Assembly: GCA_013314855.1 (NCBI GenBank)
Contig: JABUEW010000022.1
Span: forward strand, 1 to 44,614
DNA length: 44,614 nt
Reading direction: 5' to 3'
Origin: Bacillota bacterium
GTDB lineage: Bacteria > Bacillota > Clostridia > Acetivibrionales > DUMC01
Both the position numbers and the translations under genes were made by a program. The notes below the pieces were generated by a model. It did not search any database, was not told where the DNA came from, and saw nothing but the letters and a program-made list of their open reading frames with translations. This document shows, piece after piece, positions 25,679-34,889 of this stretch (its first letter is position 1; each line of letters starts with the position of its first letter).

Positions 25679-27436
25679 CTAAATTTGCGTATATATCCAT
25701 TTATCTGGTGGTAACCTTTTAAACGACTTCTTATTTTTCATTACCGGAAGTGCTACGACAAGAAGCTTTCGTGGTCTTGTCATAGCTACATATGCTATAC
25801 GAATTAACTCACTATCTAAAGGAGCTGTATCTATCATGGTAGGCGTTAACGTATTGCCTTTTATCCCTTCAATAATTAACATAATTGCATCATAGGTTTC
25901 TCCCTTTACTCCATGTACAGAAGATAAGGTAATATCATTTTCGTCCCTTTTTTCAATATAATTACGTAATGGTATTGACTGAAAACCTGGGTTTTTAGTA
26001 TCCCGTAACTTAATTTTTATTTTATCTTGCAATGATATAGCTGGTATCAGAGAAATATCTTCCGCAGACTGAATTATATTAGTAATTATTGATAACATAC
26101 TTTTAAGCCAGTCTGATAATTTGATGTTTGGATCAGGGAGTGAAACAAGTAGTTTTACTACATGTTTTCTCCAGTTTTCGTAAGGCATAATTTGTTCGAT
26201 ATATTGCCTAATCTCATGTTTGATATCACCTATGTCTCCAATTGTAAGGCTGTACAGTACTTTTTCACAAAGACTAAATGCTTTACGGCGTGAACCCATA
26301 TACCATTCGTAAGATGCTTTAGCTAAAGATTCAACCTCTGGGCTCTTCCAAAGCCCATCAATATCAATACCTTTATGGATTTTACCTCTAGTCAAAACTG
26401 CAACTTTGCTTGGAGTCCAGTCAATTCCGTTTTCTTGGCAGAGTTCCTTAAATTTATTAATAATATGACTCTTATCAGTTTGATTGCTATAATTCAATAA
26501 AATCGGTTTCTGTTGATATTGGGCAAACTCTCCCTCAGCCTTGCTTGGTTCCCTTGAAGCCAATGAGTGTGAAAACAAATGTGTTGCATTACATATTAAC
26601 TGTGAGCTCCTAAAATTGGAAGTCAGCCACATTGTTTTCCAGTTGTCATCCTCCACTTTGGCAATAAAAAATTCTGGAGTAGCATTACGCCATTCATATA
26701 TTGACTGGTCTGGGTCTCCAACGAGAATAATAGTTTTTATGCCTGCATCAGTTAACAAATCAATAATTGCCATTTGTTCCTCTGATGTATCTTGCGCTTC
26801 ATCAATCATTATAATAGGGAAGCGCCGTACAATAGCATCCACAATTTGAGGATATTTTTTAAGAAGTATATATGATAACGCAGTTGCTTCATTTTGTGTT
26901 ACAAAGCCTTTTTTAATCATTGCCTGTTTAAACGCAACACATGGTTTTTTGGTCGTAATGGAGCAATCGACTTTTTTACCATTTCTCAACAACTTCCCAT
27001 CTGAAGACCAATGAAATTCAAAAGGATTGGATATACAACCTCGAGCATGGCATTCCTTATTTTTGGTATAAAACCTTATCTCACCATAGTTTTCATGTAA
27101 TATTACTGGTCTTCTCCTACTTCCTTCTTGCATCAGATACCCAAACCTTAATAGAATAAAGCTGTCAATAAAGCTATCTATTGTTCCAATAAAATGAGGG
27201 TATTCTATACGATACCCCTCTGGCATCAGTTCTTTAGTTTGTTTATCTATTTCTTGACTTGCAACATTAGTAAACGACAGTACAGCTACACCTCTATGTG
27301 CATACTCCCAATTCTCAACGTATTTTAGCAATTTCCTTGCAACGATAAATGTTTTGCCACTTCCGGGGCACGCACAAAGAACAATTTTACCCTCTGCTTC
27401 TAAAAAGGCTTCTTGCTCAGGTGTTAATTTCTTCAT
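25679..27436 (-). CDS. gajB: UvrD/Rep-type helicase (Gabija GajB-like)
   Basis: From the ATG at 27436 (GGAGGA 9 bp upstream) the protein has 585 residues. Superfamily 1 motifs are in order: Q-motif LTPEQEAFLEAEGKIVLCAC, Walker A ACPGSGKT (22-29), Ia VLSFTNVASQEI, GTIDSFIDSF, II IIMIDEAQDTSEEQM, III LVGDPDQSIYEWRNATP, IV WLTSNFRSSQLI, V TLSSVHGVKGETYDAIML and VI RIAYVAMTRPRKLLVVALP. It overlaps the OLD nuclease gene by 20 bp. The pair OLD nuclease plus short UvrD helicase is the gene pair of Gabija, in which GajB senses DNA ends and GajA cuts. The frame is complete. Confidence 0.85.
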   Translation of the reverse strand: MKKLTPEQEAFLEAEGKIVLCACPGSGKTFIVARKLLKYVENWEYAHRGVAVLSFTNVASQEIDKQTKELMPEGYRIEYPHFIGTIDSFIDSFILLRFGYLMQEGSRRRPVILHENYGEIRFYTKNKECHARGCISNPFEFHWSSDGKLLRNGKKVDCSITTKKPCVAFKQAMIKKGFVTQNEATALSYILLKKYPQIVDAIVRRFPIIMIDEAQDTSEEQMAIIDLLTDAGIKTIILVGDPDQSIYEWRNATPEFFIAKVEDDNWKTMWLTSNFRSSQLICNATHLFSHSLASREPSKAEGEFAQYQQKPILLNYSNQTDKSHIINKFKELCQENGIDWTPSKVAVLTRGKIHKGIDIDGLWKSPEVESLAKASYEWYMGSRRKAFSLCEKVLYSLTIGDIGDIKHEIRQYIEQIMPYENWRKHVVKLLVSLPDPNIKLSDWLKSMLSIITNIIQSAEDISLIPAISLQDKIKIKLRDTKNPGFQSIPLRNYIEKRDENDITLSSVHGVKGETYDAIMLIIEGIKGNTLTPTMIDTAPLDSELIRIAYVAMTRPRKLLVVALPVMKNKKSFKRLPPDKWIYTQI

Positions 27437-29444
27437 CAACGGAGTCCTCCTCTTCAGTAACAGCATAGATAGCCTTTTTAATGTACAATGGAACACAAAA
27501 TTTCTTTTCTACTTCTATGTTTTCTGCTAGTTTTTCAACCTGGTCTCTTATAATTTTTGACAATGCTTGAGCAAAACTACCTTTGCTTTTATTTCTGGTT
27601 TGAATAAAGAGCCATATGCATGCAGCCCTTTCTTCATCGGTATTTAAGGATGCAACTCTTTCTGATAGTTTTGGTCCTACCTGTGGGTATGCTTCAATTA
27701 TAGCGTTAAGAATAAACGGCACATTATTAGGTGATAGTGCCAGTTCGTACTCTAAAGTCTTTTTAGCGGTAAATGGCTGTATATGAGTAGCTTCACATAC
27801 AGAACATATTTCTGTGCACCTTGATGATGGTTTTCCTATAGAAAGTTTTTTAATTACCTCGTCCAGCTTGTCCGTATCATAGTCGTAATCCTTAGATATA
27901 TAAGTATCTTTATCCTCTTTATCAGTGCATCTATCGTCATCAGTTATCAGTGCCGTTTTCGCGAACGCACAAACTGAGGAATCCGACTTAGTGAATAGAT
28001 GTGCAAATGGTTTAAAAGAAACGCCGTCAACATTTACTACCTCGACAGCATATTTATCTAATGGTCGTGATAAGAGTTTCGCCATCTCCGGTAATAGTAA
28101 GGCTTCACAAATTCCTTCAACGAATATAATGCCTTTTGCAAAAAACATTTGTGATTTAGTTACATCAAGGTAACGTTCAAGATACTCCTTTTCGTTGCCC
28201 CTTAAATTAGCTTCAGCTAATGGAGTGCATTGTATCCTATGGTCTTTTTCAAAAAGTAAATTGATTTTATCTATTCCAATACGTGAAACAAGAGTCGGCG
28301 AATGTGATGTGTAAAAAACTTGTATGCTGGGCGAAGGTTGCTGCTTATTTTCGAAAAAGCTATGTACTAACTCTTGTAACTGAGGATGAAGATGGGCTTC
28401 TGGTTCTTCTACTATAAGAAGATTATAAACTATATTGCCTTTTGAATATCCCATATCCCCTAAGACTGCCGACATAAACAAAATGTTGTTATACCCAAGT
28501 CCGTTTTGATATAATTCCAATGAGTGAGATGCTAAATTGGTAAGTGCTTCTTTAGTTTTTGTTTCAATAGGCTCATCTAGCCTCAAAAAACCCTGAATAT
28601 CAAGGTAAACTCCTTCCACACATTGTTCAATTAATTTCTGATTCCCTTCTTTAGAGCATATCTCAATTATATTTGTGTATATATCATTGTCCTTATCAAT
28701 AAAAAACCAGCGGGGTTTTAGCCATGTTCTTAAAGATGATGCAATAGATTCAAACCTTGGTTCAATTAAACCTATATCGATTCTTTGCTGCATAACTTCT
28801 TGTTCAATCATTGCAAGGTTAGTATTAATAATTTCTCGTGTTTTTGTTATAGCTGTCTTTTTTAGTAATTCTGCATTTGCTTTGATAAGTATATCGATAA
28901 GCTCTTGTCGTGCAATATCACTATCTGCCACTGTCCCAAGTAAGTTCGCAAGTTTGCTAGAACGTGAAGGCTTCAATTCACTTTCAGCATCCCTTAAGGC
29001 CCCTAAAAATACCACTTCAAGGGCATCAAAAGTTTCTACTGATAATGTGTTACCTTCAACAGGCCCACCCCAAGCCGTATAGCGAATCTTCTCTAAACCA
29101 TTTTTTCCGGGCACAGTATAATACCGAACATGAAACTCACCCTTGGTTGGATTTTCCGGGTCCCATATTTCAAAAAGATCTTCTGACACTTCATCAAAAT
29201 ATACATCTATTTGTGCAGTCTTCGCAACTTCTCCCTTAGTATTAATATGGAAATCTGATTTATTAAAGTAAATGTCTTTTTTATAAGGGACACTGGAGAA
29301 AGCGATTCTAATAGCATCAATCAGGGCTGTTTTTCCGCTATTGTTTTCTCCAATAATAGCATTAACACCCTTTTTGAAAGTGGCAACAATTCCAATATCG
29401 TCAAATACTCTAAAATTTCTAATCGCAACTTTACTGATATACAT
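27417..29444 (-). CDS. gajA: OLD-family ATPase/TOPRIM nuclease (Gabija GajA-like)
   Basis: The 675-residue protein starts one base after the HTH gene stop, with AGGAGG inside that gene. It has an N-terminal SMC/OLD-type ATPase (MYISKVAIRNFRVFDDIGIV; Walker A GENNSGKT at 32-39; signature-like LGYNNILFMS at 316; Walker B LLIVEEPEAHLHP at 342-354; H-loop TSHSPTLV). A TOPRIM domain follows (IIFVEGICEALLLPEMAKLL with E443, ALITDDDR with D502-D504) and a helical C-terminus. This is the class 2 OLD layout of GajA, which nicks phage DNA when nucleotide pools fall. It is longer than the typical GajA of about 580 residues. Confidence 0.85.
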   Translation of the reverse strand: MYISKVAIRNFRVFDDIGIVATFKKGVNAIIGENNSGKTALIDAIRIAFSSVPYKKDIYFNKSDFHINTKGEVAKTAQIDVYFDEVSEDLFEIWDPENPTKGEFHVRYYTVPGKNGLEKIRYTAWGGPVEGNTLSVETFDALEVVFLGALRDAESELKPSRSSKLANLLGTVADSDIARQELIDILIKANAELLKKTAITKTREIINTNLAMIEQEVMQQRIDIGLIEPRFESIASSLRTWLKPRWFFIDKDNDIYTNIIEICSKEGNQKLIEQCVEGVYLDIQGFLRLDEPIETKTKEALTNLASHSLELYQNGLGYNNILFMSAVLGDMGYSKGNIVYNLLIVEEPEAHLHPQLQELVHSFFENKQQPSPSIQVFYTSHSPTLVSRIGIDKINLLFEKDHRIQCTPLAEANLRGNEKEYLERYLDVTKSQMFFAKGIIFVEGICEALLLPEMAKLLSRPLDKYAVEVVNVDGVSFKPFAHLFTKSDSSVCAFAKTALITDDDRCTDKEDKDTYISKDYDYDTDKLDEVIKKLSIGKPSSRCTEICSVCEATHIQPFTAKKTLEYELALSPNNVPFILNAIIEAYPQVGPKLSERVASLNTDEERAACIWLFIQTRNKSKGSFAQALSKIIRDQVEKLAENIEVEKKFCVPLYIKKAIYAVTEEEDSVDEEINT

Positions 29445-29615
29445 TTATTTCCTCCTTGTACGGGCATCTGCAGGCTTGTCCGCCTCTTTTGGAATTGCCC
29501 ATGCCCAGCCTAACCGAACCGCCCCAGCCACTCGTCCTTGCTCACATAGAAGCTGAACCCTGCGCTGGGATATTCCCCATTTTTCTGCTGCTTCTTTTGC
29601 CGTAATATAATCCAT
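29445..29615 (-). CDS. Small excisionase-like HTH protein heading the defence operon
   Basis: A 56-residue protein starts at ATG 29615 and ends in a TAA directly abutting the OLD nuclease ATG. It reads MDYITAKEAAEKWGISQRRV, QLLCEQGRVAGAVRLGWAWA, IPKEADKPADARTRRK. This is a MerR/excisionase-type winged helix (ITAKEAAEKWGISQRRVQ, then RLGWAWAIPKEADKP), a family common at the head of accessory and defence operons. As first gene behind the promoter at 29649-29677, where two direct repeats lie, it is a good candidate for an operon regulator. Confidence 0.8.
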   Translation of the reverse strand: MDYITAKEAAEKWGISQRRVQLLCEQGRVAGAVRLGWAWAIPKEADKPADARTRRK

Positions 29616-29648
29616 TCCTTATACCTCGCAGAAATATTTTCCAATAGT

Positions 29649-29703
29649 ATTATATACGAAGAAACGAATGAAAACAATGAATTCTGTGAATTATTTCTGT
29701 GAA
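29649..29703 (-). promoter_or_regulatory. Defence operon promoter with tandem 9-bp direct repeats
   Basis: On the minus strand TTGTTT (29672-29677) and TATAAT (29649-29654) are 17 bp apart. Immediately upstream of the -35, TTCACAGAA occurs twice in direct orientation (29682-29690 and 29695-29703, period 13). This arrangement suits binding by the excisionase-like HTH protein or another activator/repressor. Confidence 0.6.
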
Positions 29704-29734
29704 GAAACTATTCAAGCAAGTAACATGCGTGAAT

Positions 29735-29773
29735 AAAACAGCCGCCGTTATGCTTTCCACAGTTTGGCGGTTG
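29735..29773 (-). terminator. Terminator after the serine recombinase genes
   Basis: On the minus strand CAACCGCC (29766-29773) pairs with GGCGGCTG (29739-29746, one G-T pair), followed by TTTTATT. It lies 17 bp beyond the recombinase stop and separates that operon from the defence operon promoter. Confidence 0.65.
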
Positions 29774-29789
29774 TCTCTTCTCGGTAATG

Positions 29790-31440
29790 TTATTTTGCCC
29801 CCAGCTCCTGCTCCATCTCCAAACCCGACTTGAATTTAATGATAATCTTGTCCTTCGACACGACCTTGATGCTATATACAAGCTGCCTGACAAGCTGGTT
29901 ATCAAACTCCGATAATTTGCAGTCTGCGGCGTTCAGAAACTTCTTCATATCCTCGATTCTTCGTTGGAAGCTGTCTTGCCTGGCTTCCTGTTCAGTATAT
30001 TGCGTTTTCTTCTTCTGGAGTTCTTTCAACTCGGAGGAGATTTTAGCATAGTGCTCGTCAAAGTCCGTATTATCTGCTCCACGTCTTGCATTTCCCTCTA
30101 CGAAGCCTATCATCTCATTTTTTAATTCCGCGATCCGTTCCTCTATTCTTGCTATGTCCATCTGCTTGGCCCGGTTGCCCATCACCAGCTGAATATTTGA
30201 CTGGAGCGTGTCCATAAAATCTCCCTTATCATGTATAAGTGAATTAAAAGCATCCATAATGGCTCTATGCAAAACATCTTCATCAATGGTTGGAGACTTT
30301 TGACAGTATTTCTTCCCATGCTCCAGCCTGTTAAAGCACCGCCAGACAATCCTTTTCTCGCTGTATGCTGTCCAGGATGCCCGTCTGTAGGGCTTGCCGC
30401 ACTCCCCGCATATCAATAATTCGGTAAGAGCATATTTTGAGCTGTATTTTCCGCTGTCGGTTTTGACTCTTTTATCGGCAGACTTTCTGATGTTAGCCCG
30501 GCGTGCTTTTTCTTCCTGTATCCGATGAAACAAGTCTTTGGAAATGATGGCTTGATGGCTGTCCTCCACATAATACTGCGGAACAATTCCATTGTTTTTA
30601 ACTCTTTTCTTAGTGAGATAATCCACAGTGTAGCTTTTTTGCAGCAGGGCATCTCCCATGTACTTCTCATTGGAGAGCATCCTGTTGATGGTGGTAGTAG
30701 ACCATTCGTTTTTTCCGGTAACGGTTTTTATGCCGTTTTCTTCTAGGTACTTTTTGATTTGGGTAATGCTTTGACCCTCTAGGTACAGTCTGAAAATCAA
30801 CTTCACAATTTCTGCTTCTTCGGGTACAATCATCAGCTCTCCGGCCTCATTCTTCGTGTAGCCCAAAAACCGGTTGTGGTTGACCATAACCTGTCCTTTC
30901 TCGAACCGGCGGACGACACCCCACCTTGTGTTTGTGCTTAAGGAACGGCTTTCTTCCTGGGCGGCTTTCTTCCTGGGCGAGGCTTCCGAGGATGGTGATG
31001 AGAAATTCTCCGGTGCTGTCCAGGGTGTTGACGTTTTCTTTCTCGAAGAACACGCCGATGTTTTTTTCTTTCAGTTTCCGTATGTATTGAATGCAGTCAA
31101 GGGTGTTTCTTGCAAAACGGCTGATGGATTTTGTCAGCACCAGATCGATCTTGCCTGCCATGCAGTCTTCAATCAATTTATTGAACCCTGTTCTGTTTTT
31201 TGTGCTGGTGCCGGATATCCCCTCATCGGCATAGATGCCTGCAAACTTCCAGCCTGGGTTTTTCATAATCTCCGCCGTGTAATAATCCACCTGTGCCTGG
31301 TAGCTGGACTGCTGTTCCTCCAGTTCCGTGCTGACCCGGCAGTAGGCAGCCACTCTCAATTTTTTTATCTTTGCTTTTTCCTTAAAATCATAAATCGGAT
31401 TTGCAGGGATTACCGATACCGTTCTTTGTCCCATCGCCAT
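29790..31440 (-). pseudogene. Large serine recombinase disrupted by a 16-bp tandem duplication
   Basis: The start at 31440 has AAAGGAGG. The N-terminal resolvase domain reads [20 protein letters not shown] (catalytic Ser), [40 protein letters not shown] and [12 protein letters not shown]. Then the 16 bp at 30963-30978 repeat 30947-30962 exactly and shift the frame, giving about 33 wrong residues. Removing one copy restores [14 protein letters not shown], then [20 protein letters not shown], the recombinase domain, a zinc ribbon (LICGECGKPYRR, WRCFNRLEHGKKYC), a coiled coil and the C-terminus, 544 residues. It is the third of three tandem recombinases. Confidence 0.88.
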
Positions 31441-32368
31441 GGGCCTTTCCTCCTTTTCTCCGTAGTGTATATGAAGTGCTCAGCACCACTCCGTTGATCA
31501 GTTCAAACCGGAGTTGCCCGGTGATTTCCACCGTAATGCTTTTGATGGTTGCTTTGAATAAAGCCTCATCAAATGCTTTAATGGGCTTGCAGCTCTCAAT
31601 CGCCGTTTTCAATTTCCTGGTTTTGTATTCAAAATCATCCACCCGGGAGATTCGATATTGTTCTGCAGCTCTTTTGAATAGCATCTGTGCCATTTCCGAT
31701 GGTTTCAAGCTGTTTTGATCAAATCCGTTGGATATTTGCAATTTTATTTTTCTTAATTCAACACTCTCTGTCACCGCACGAGCTGCCGGACGTTTTTCTA
31801 TAATTTTAGGGTACTCCATCACCCGGTTGATAATCTGCATAAAAGCCATTTCAAGCTGCCTGTCGTCAACTACGCCGCTTTTGCAGCAGACCCTGTTGTC
31901 AACGATATACCGTTTGCATTTCCAGTTGCATTTTTTGTTTTTGTCATGGTGTTCAGTATACCTTTTGAAAACACTCCCGCATTCCCCGCATATCAACCTG
32001 CCGCTGAAGGGATAAGTGCTGGAAATGCTGTTGGCATAATAATTGACATTTCTGCCAAGCTGGGAGTTCTTTTCTTCCCTGAGCCTGTTGGCAACATTGA
32101 ATACTTCCTCCGGGATAATGGCAGGATAGAAGTCGCTTCCGGTGTATTTACAGTTGCTTAAAATTTTTCCGATGGAGCCGTGATTCCGGGAGGGCTTTCC
32201 GTTGGCATTGGGAACCTTCATTTCAGTAAGAGCCTTTGCCATCCGGTTTAAAGATATGCCCGATATAAAATCATTGAACATTTTCCTGACCAGGTCCGCT
32301 TTTTCCGGTTCGATGACTACGGCTCCATCTATGATTTTATAGCCGAAGGGCATATGTCTTTGCGCCAT
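31388..32368 (-). CDS. Serine-recombinase-like protein without the catalytic domain
   Basis: The 326-residue protein starts at ATG 32368, immediately after the stop of the upstream recombinase. It begins [20 protein letters not shown], which is already the recombinase (DNA-binding) domain, followed by [20 protein letters not shown], the zinc ribbon ([35 protein letters not shown]) and the C-terminal region ending [18 protein letters not shown]. No resolvase domain exists upstream in any frame, so it was made without one. It probably binds DNA as an accessory or directionality partner of the two full-length recombinases. Its end overlaps the next gene by 53 bp. Confidence 0.8.
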   Translation of the reverse strand: MAQRHMPFGYKIIDGAVVIEPEKADLVRKMFNDFISGISLNRMAKALTEMKVPNANGKPSRNHGSIGKILSNCKYTGSDFYPAIIPEEVFNVANRLREEKNSQLGRNVNYYANSISSTYPFSGRLICGECGSVFKRYTEHHDKNKKCNWKCKRYIVDNRVCCKSGVVDDRQLEMAFMQIINRVMEYPKIIEKRPAARAVTESVELRKIKLQISNGFDQNSLKPSEMAQMLFKRAAEQYRISRVDDFEYKTRKLKTAIESCKPIKAFDEALFKATIKSITVEITGQLRFELINGVVLSTSYTLRRKGGKAHGDGTKNGIGNPCKSDL

Positions 32369-33970
32369 TTAGTTCACTTCCTCTCCGATGATTTCTGGAA
32401 GCTCCAGTCCGTTGATCAGGCGGAAGGCGATTTCAAGCTTAGATTTTACGATGATCTTTTCTACCATCAGCGAAAATATGTTTTCATCAAAGCTCTCCAT
32501 TAGCTCATCCTGCTTTTTGAGAAAAGCGATCAGTTCCTTCGTCTTGGCGGCCTCGTCATTAAATCCGTTATATTCGAACAGCTTGCTTCGCTGCTTTTTG
32601 GCTTCGTAGAGTTGCTTGGTGATCAGATTGCTTTGCTCTATAAAAAGAACAGAGTCAAGATATCCTTTCGACCTCAGTCTACTTAATACATGACTCTGTT
32701 CCGTAAGTTCCGTTATTTTTTTATTGATTTCCCTGACCTGGGATTCATACTCCCTGCCGCAGTGAAGCTTTTTCAAATCCTCGGCCAGGGGAGTCAATAT
32801 TTTGTCATAATTGCTTTTCAGCTTGTTATATAGATTGATGAATGCAGCTTTGATGTGATTGTCCTTGATGGCCGTCATGCCGCATTCCGCCCAGTTCCTG
32901 ATATGCTTGGTACAGCACCACTGCTCTGTCTCGTAAGGTTTGCCCTTGTATATGATTTGCCTTTTGAAAGTGCTTCCGCATCCACCGCATTGGATTTTGC
33001 TGCTGAACGGGTACTGTTGGTTATATTTTCGGGGGTCGGTATCCACCATGGCTTTTTCTGTTTTTCGCTGCTCCATGATTTCCCTGACTCGTTCAGCCTG
33101 CTCTTTTGCAATAATGGGTTCGTGGTCGTTGGCGATGTAGCAGCACTGTTTTTGTCCCCGGTTCCGCTTTCGCCGGAAGGGCAATGTGTCGGTGGTGAAG
33201 GTCTTCTGAAGGAGTATGTCGCCGTAGTATTTTTCATTGGTCAGGATTTCCTTCACCACATTTTCTCCCCAGGCTTCCGCCTCTTTTCTTGTTGGAACTC
33301 CTTCTTCCGTTAGCTCCTTTGCGATGATGTATGTTCCTTTCCCGTTCAGGTAATCGGTATAAATCCTTCGGACAACAACGGCTTCTTCTTCATTCGTGAT
33401 GATTCTTCCGTCCTTGTCCTTCTTATAACCGTAGGGAATGGAGGAAGGCTTCCATTCGCCTTTCATGAACCTTTTTTGTATCGCTCACCGGTTGTTTTTT
33501 GATATGGATATGGATTCCTCCTGGGCAATGGAGCTTAAAACCGTCATCAGCAGCTCGCTTTCAGCGGACAGGGTGTTGATGTTTTCTTTTTCAAAATAAA
33601 CGGCAATCCCAAGCATTTTCAGCTTTCTCACCGTCTCAATGCAGTCGGCGGTGTTTCTTGCAAACCTGGATATGGACTTGGTAATGACCATGTCCACCTT
33701 TTTGGCTTCACAGTCGGCAATGAGCCTTAGAAACTCATCCCGCTTGTCTTTGGCGGTGCCGCTGATGCCTTCGTCTGCATAAATTCCCGCAAAAGTCCAA
33801 GCATTGTTGCTTTCTATCAGCCGGGTGTAGTACTCCACCTGTGCTGAAAAGGATTGCAGCTGTCCGGTGTGATCCGAGCTGACCCGGCAGTATGCGCACA
33901 CCCGCAGTTTTGGAGCTTCAACTTCCGCTTCCATGCAATTGATTGGCTTGATAACTCTTACTTTTGGCAT
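32369..33970 (-). pseudogene. Large serine recombinase with an in-frame TGA
   Basis: The start ATG at 33970 follows AAAGGAGG. The resolvase domain reads LRVCAYCRVSSDHTGQLQSF (catalytic Ser), [20 protein letters not shown] and [20 protein letters not shown], ending SISISKNNR, then TGA at 33485-33487, then in the same frame AIQKRFMKGEWKPSSIPYGY. Relatives have Trp here, so TGG has become TGA. The second half holds the recombinase domain, a zinc ribbon (KIQCGGCGSTFKRQIIYKGK, WCCTKHIRNWAECG), a coiled coil and the C-terminus. With Trp it would be 533 residues. First of the three tandem genes. Confidence 0.88.
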
Positions 33971-34053
33971 ACGCTTCCTCCTTTCGCTTTTCAGTACATG
34001 ATGCTTTATCAGCAACACACAGTACCACACAACCCCGGCCATATCAAGTGTTT

Positions 34054-34215
34054 TTACACATATACCTCCGCCAGGGATGGAGCGAATGAATTCCGATTTA
34101 ATCTGTCAATTTCTTTCAATTCATAAAGAGTAATAAGACCTCTTTCAAGCAGGCTATTCAGCAGCAAAAGCGCCACCTTATACTTCACCTCATTGGCTAT
34201 TTGCATCTGTAACAC
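34054..34215 (-). CDS. Small SHOCT-like protein
   Basis: A 53-residue protein from GTG 34215, with GGAGGGG 5 bp upstream, reads MLQMQIANEVKYKVALLLLN, SLLERGLITLYELKEIDRLN, RNSFAPSLAEVYV. The LLERGLITLYELKEID core resembles SHOCT domains, short two-helix modules often found at the ends of other proteins or alone beside recombinases. It lies 12 bp after the resolvase-like gene and 83 bp before the recombinases, in one transcription unit. Function unknown. Confidence 0.65.
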   Translation of the reverse strand: MLQMQIANEVKYKVALLLLNSLLERGLITLYELKEIDRLNRNSFAPSLAEVYV

Positions 34216-34227
34216 GTTTTCCCCTCC

Positions 34228-34617
34228 TTATAATTCCAGCATGCTGATGATCTGCGAACAGGTCTCATCATGCATTTTCAGCCTGATCTCGCCCTCCATG
34301 GGGGAGTAGACCTTGATGCCCCGTTCGTTCAGTCCCCGTATGAAATCCAATGTTTTTACGGTATCCCTGCCCAGGCGGGAGAGATTGACGATCAGCAGCG
34401 CGTCCATCTTGCCTTCAGCCGCGGCCTCGATTACCTCGACAAGGCCGTTTCTCTCAAAGTTCAGGCCGCTGCCGGTGTCCTGGGAGACTCCGACCACTTC
34501 AAACCCCATCTGCTCGGCGTAGTCCGAGAGTTCCTTCTGCTGCCCTTTAAGGCGGCCATGCTCGTCCTCCGGGGCGTCGATGCGGCAGTAAAGCCATGCT
34601 CTTTTGCTTTGATTCAT
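34228..34617 (-). CDS. Resolvase-domain protein lacking the catalytic serine
   Basis: From the ATG at 34617 (GGAGGG 9 bp upstream) this is a 129-residue protein made of one resolvase/invertase N-terminal domain: MNQSKRAWLYCRIDAPEDEH, QQKELSDYAEQMGFEVVGVS, GKMDALLIVNLSRLGRDTVK, TLDFIRGLNERGIKVYSPME. In active enzymes the motif is YCRVS; here it is YCRID, so the nucleophilic Ser is replaced. The LSRLGRD arginines are kept. No DNA-binding domain follows. It may be a regulatory partner of the recombinases or a non-catalytic relic. In-frame codons upstream of 34617 have no ribosome site. Confidence 0.75.
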   Translation of the reverse strand: MNQSKRAWLYCRIDAPEDEHGRLKGQQKELSDYAEQMGFEVVGVSQDTGSGLNFERNGLVEVIEAAAEGKMDALLIVNLSRLGRDTVKTLDFIRGLNERGIKVYSPMEGEIRLKMHDETCSQIISMLEL

Positions 34618-34666
34618 GATTTTCATCCCTCCTGTTATTTGAATTGATGTTTGATGCCAAAAGGAT

Positions 34667-34693
34667 GCGGCAGGGCTTTGACGGCTCTGCCGC
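34667..34693. repeat. Stem-loop upstream of the resolvase-like gene
   Basis: GCGGCAGGGC and GCTCTGCCGC form a 10-bp stem with one mismatch and a 7-base loop. The T tract on the minus strand is weak, so it may be an attenuator, a recombination site or a weak terminator. Confidence 0.4.
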
Positions 34694-34889
34694 ATAGTTT
34701 TTGGTATCAAAAGAAGGCGGTTGCGCCTGTTCTTCATTTTCGTTCCGGCGCTTAATTCGGCACTGCTCCCCAAGCGCCAATGGCAGCAGCGCAAACTATC
34801 CGTGGTCAACGGATATCACAGGAATTCCACCTCCCCGAGAGCCTCCGGGCCGCACTCTGGGACCTAACCTCAACTATGCGGGAGTATCA

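Noticed and set aside
27417-29444. Reading the OLD protein as a RecF-like repair or retron nuclease
   Set aside because: TOPRIM residues and the overlapping UvrD helicase fit Gabija better, and no reverse transcriptase is present.
29708-29905. A 65-codon minus-strand frame ending NCGKHNGGCFIHACYLLE
   Set aside because: It overlaps the recombinase C-terminus in another frame and its end coincides with the terminator stem; the Cys pattern is likely accidental.
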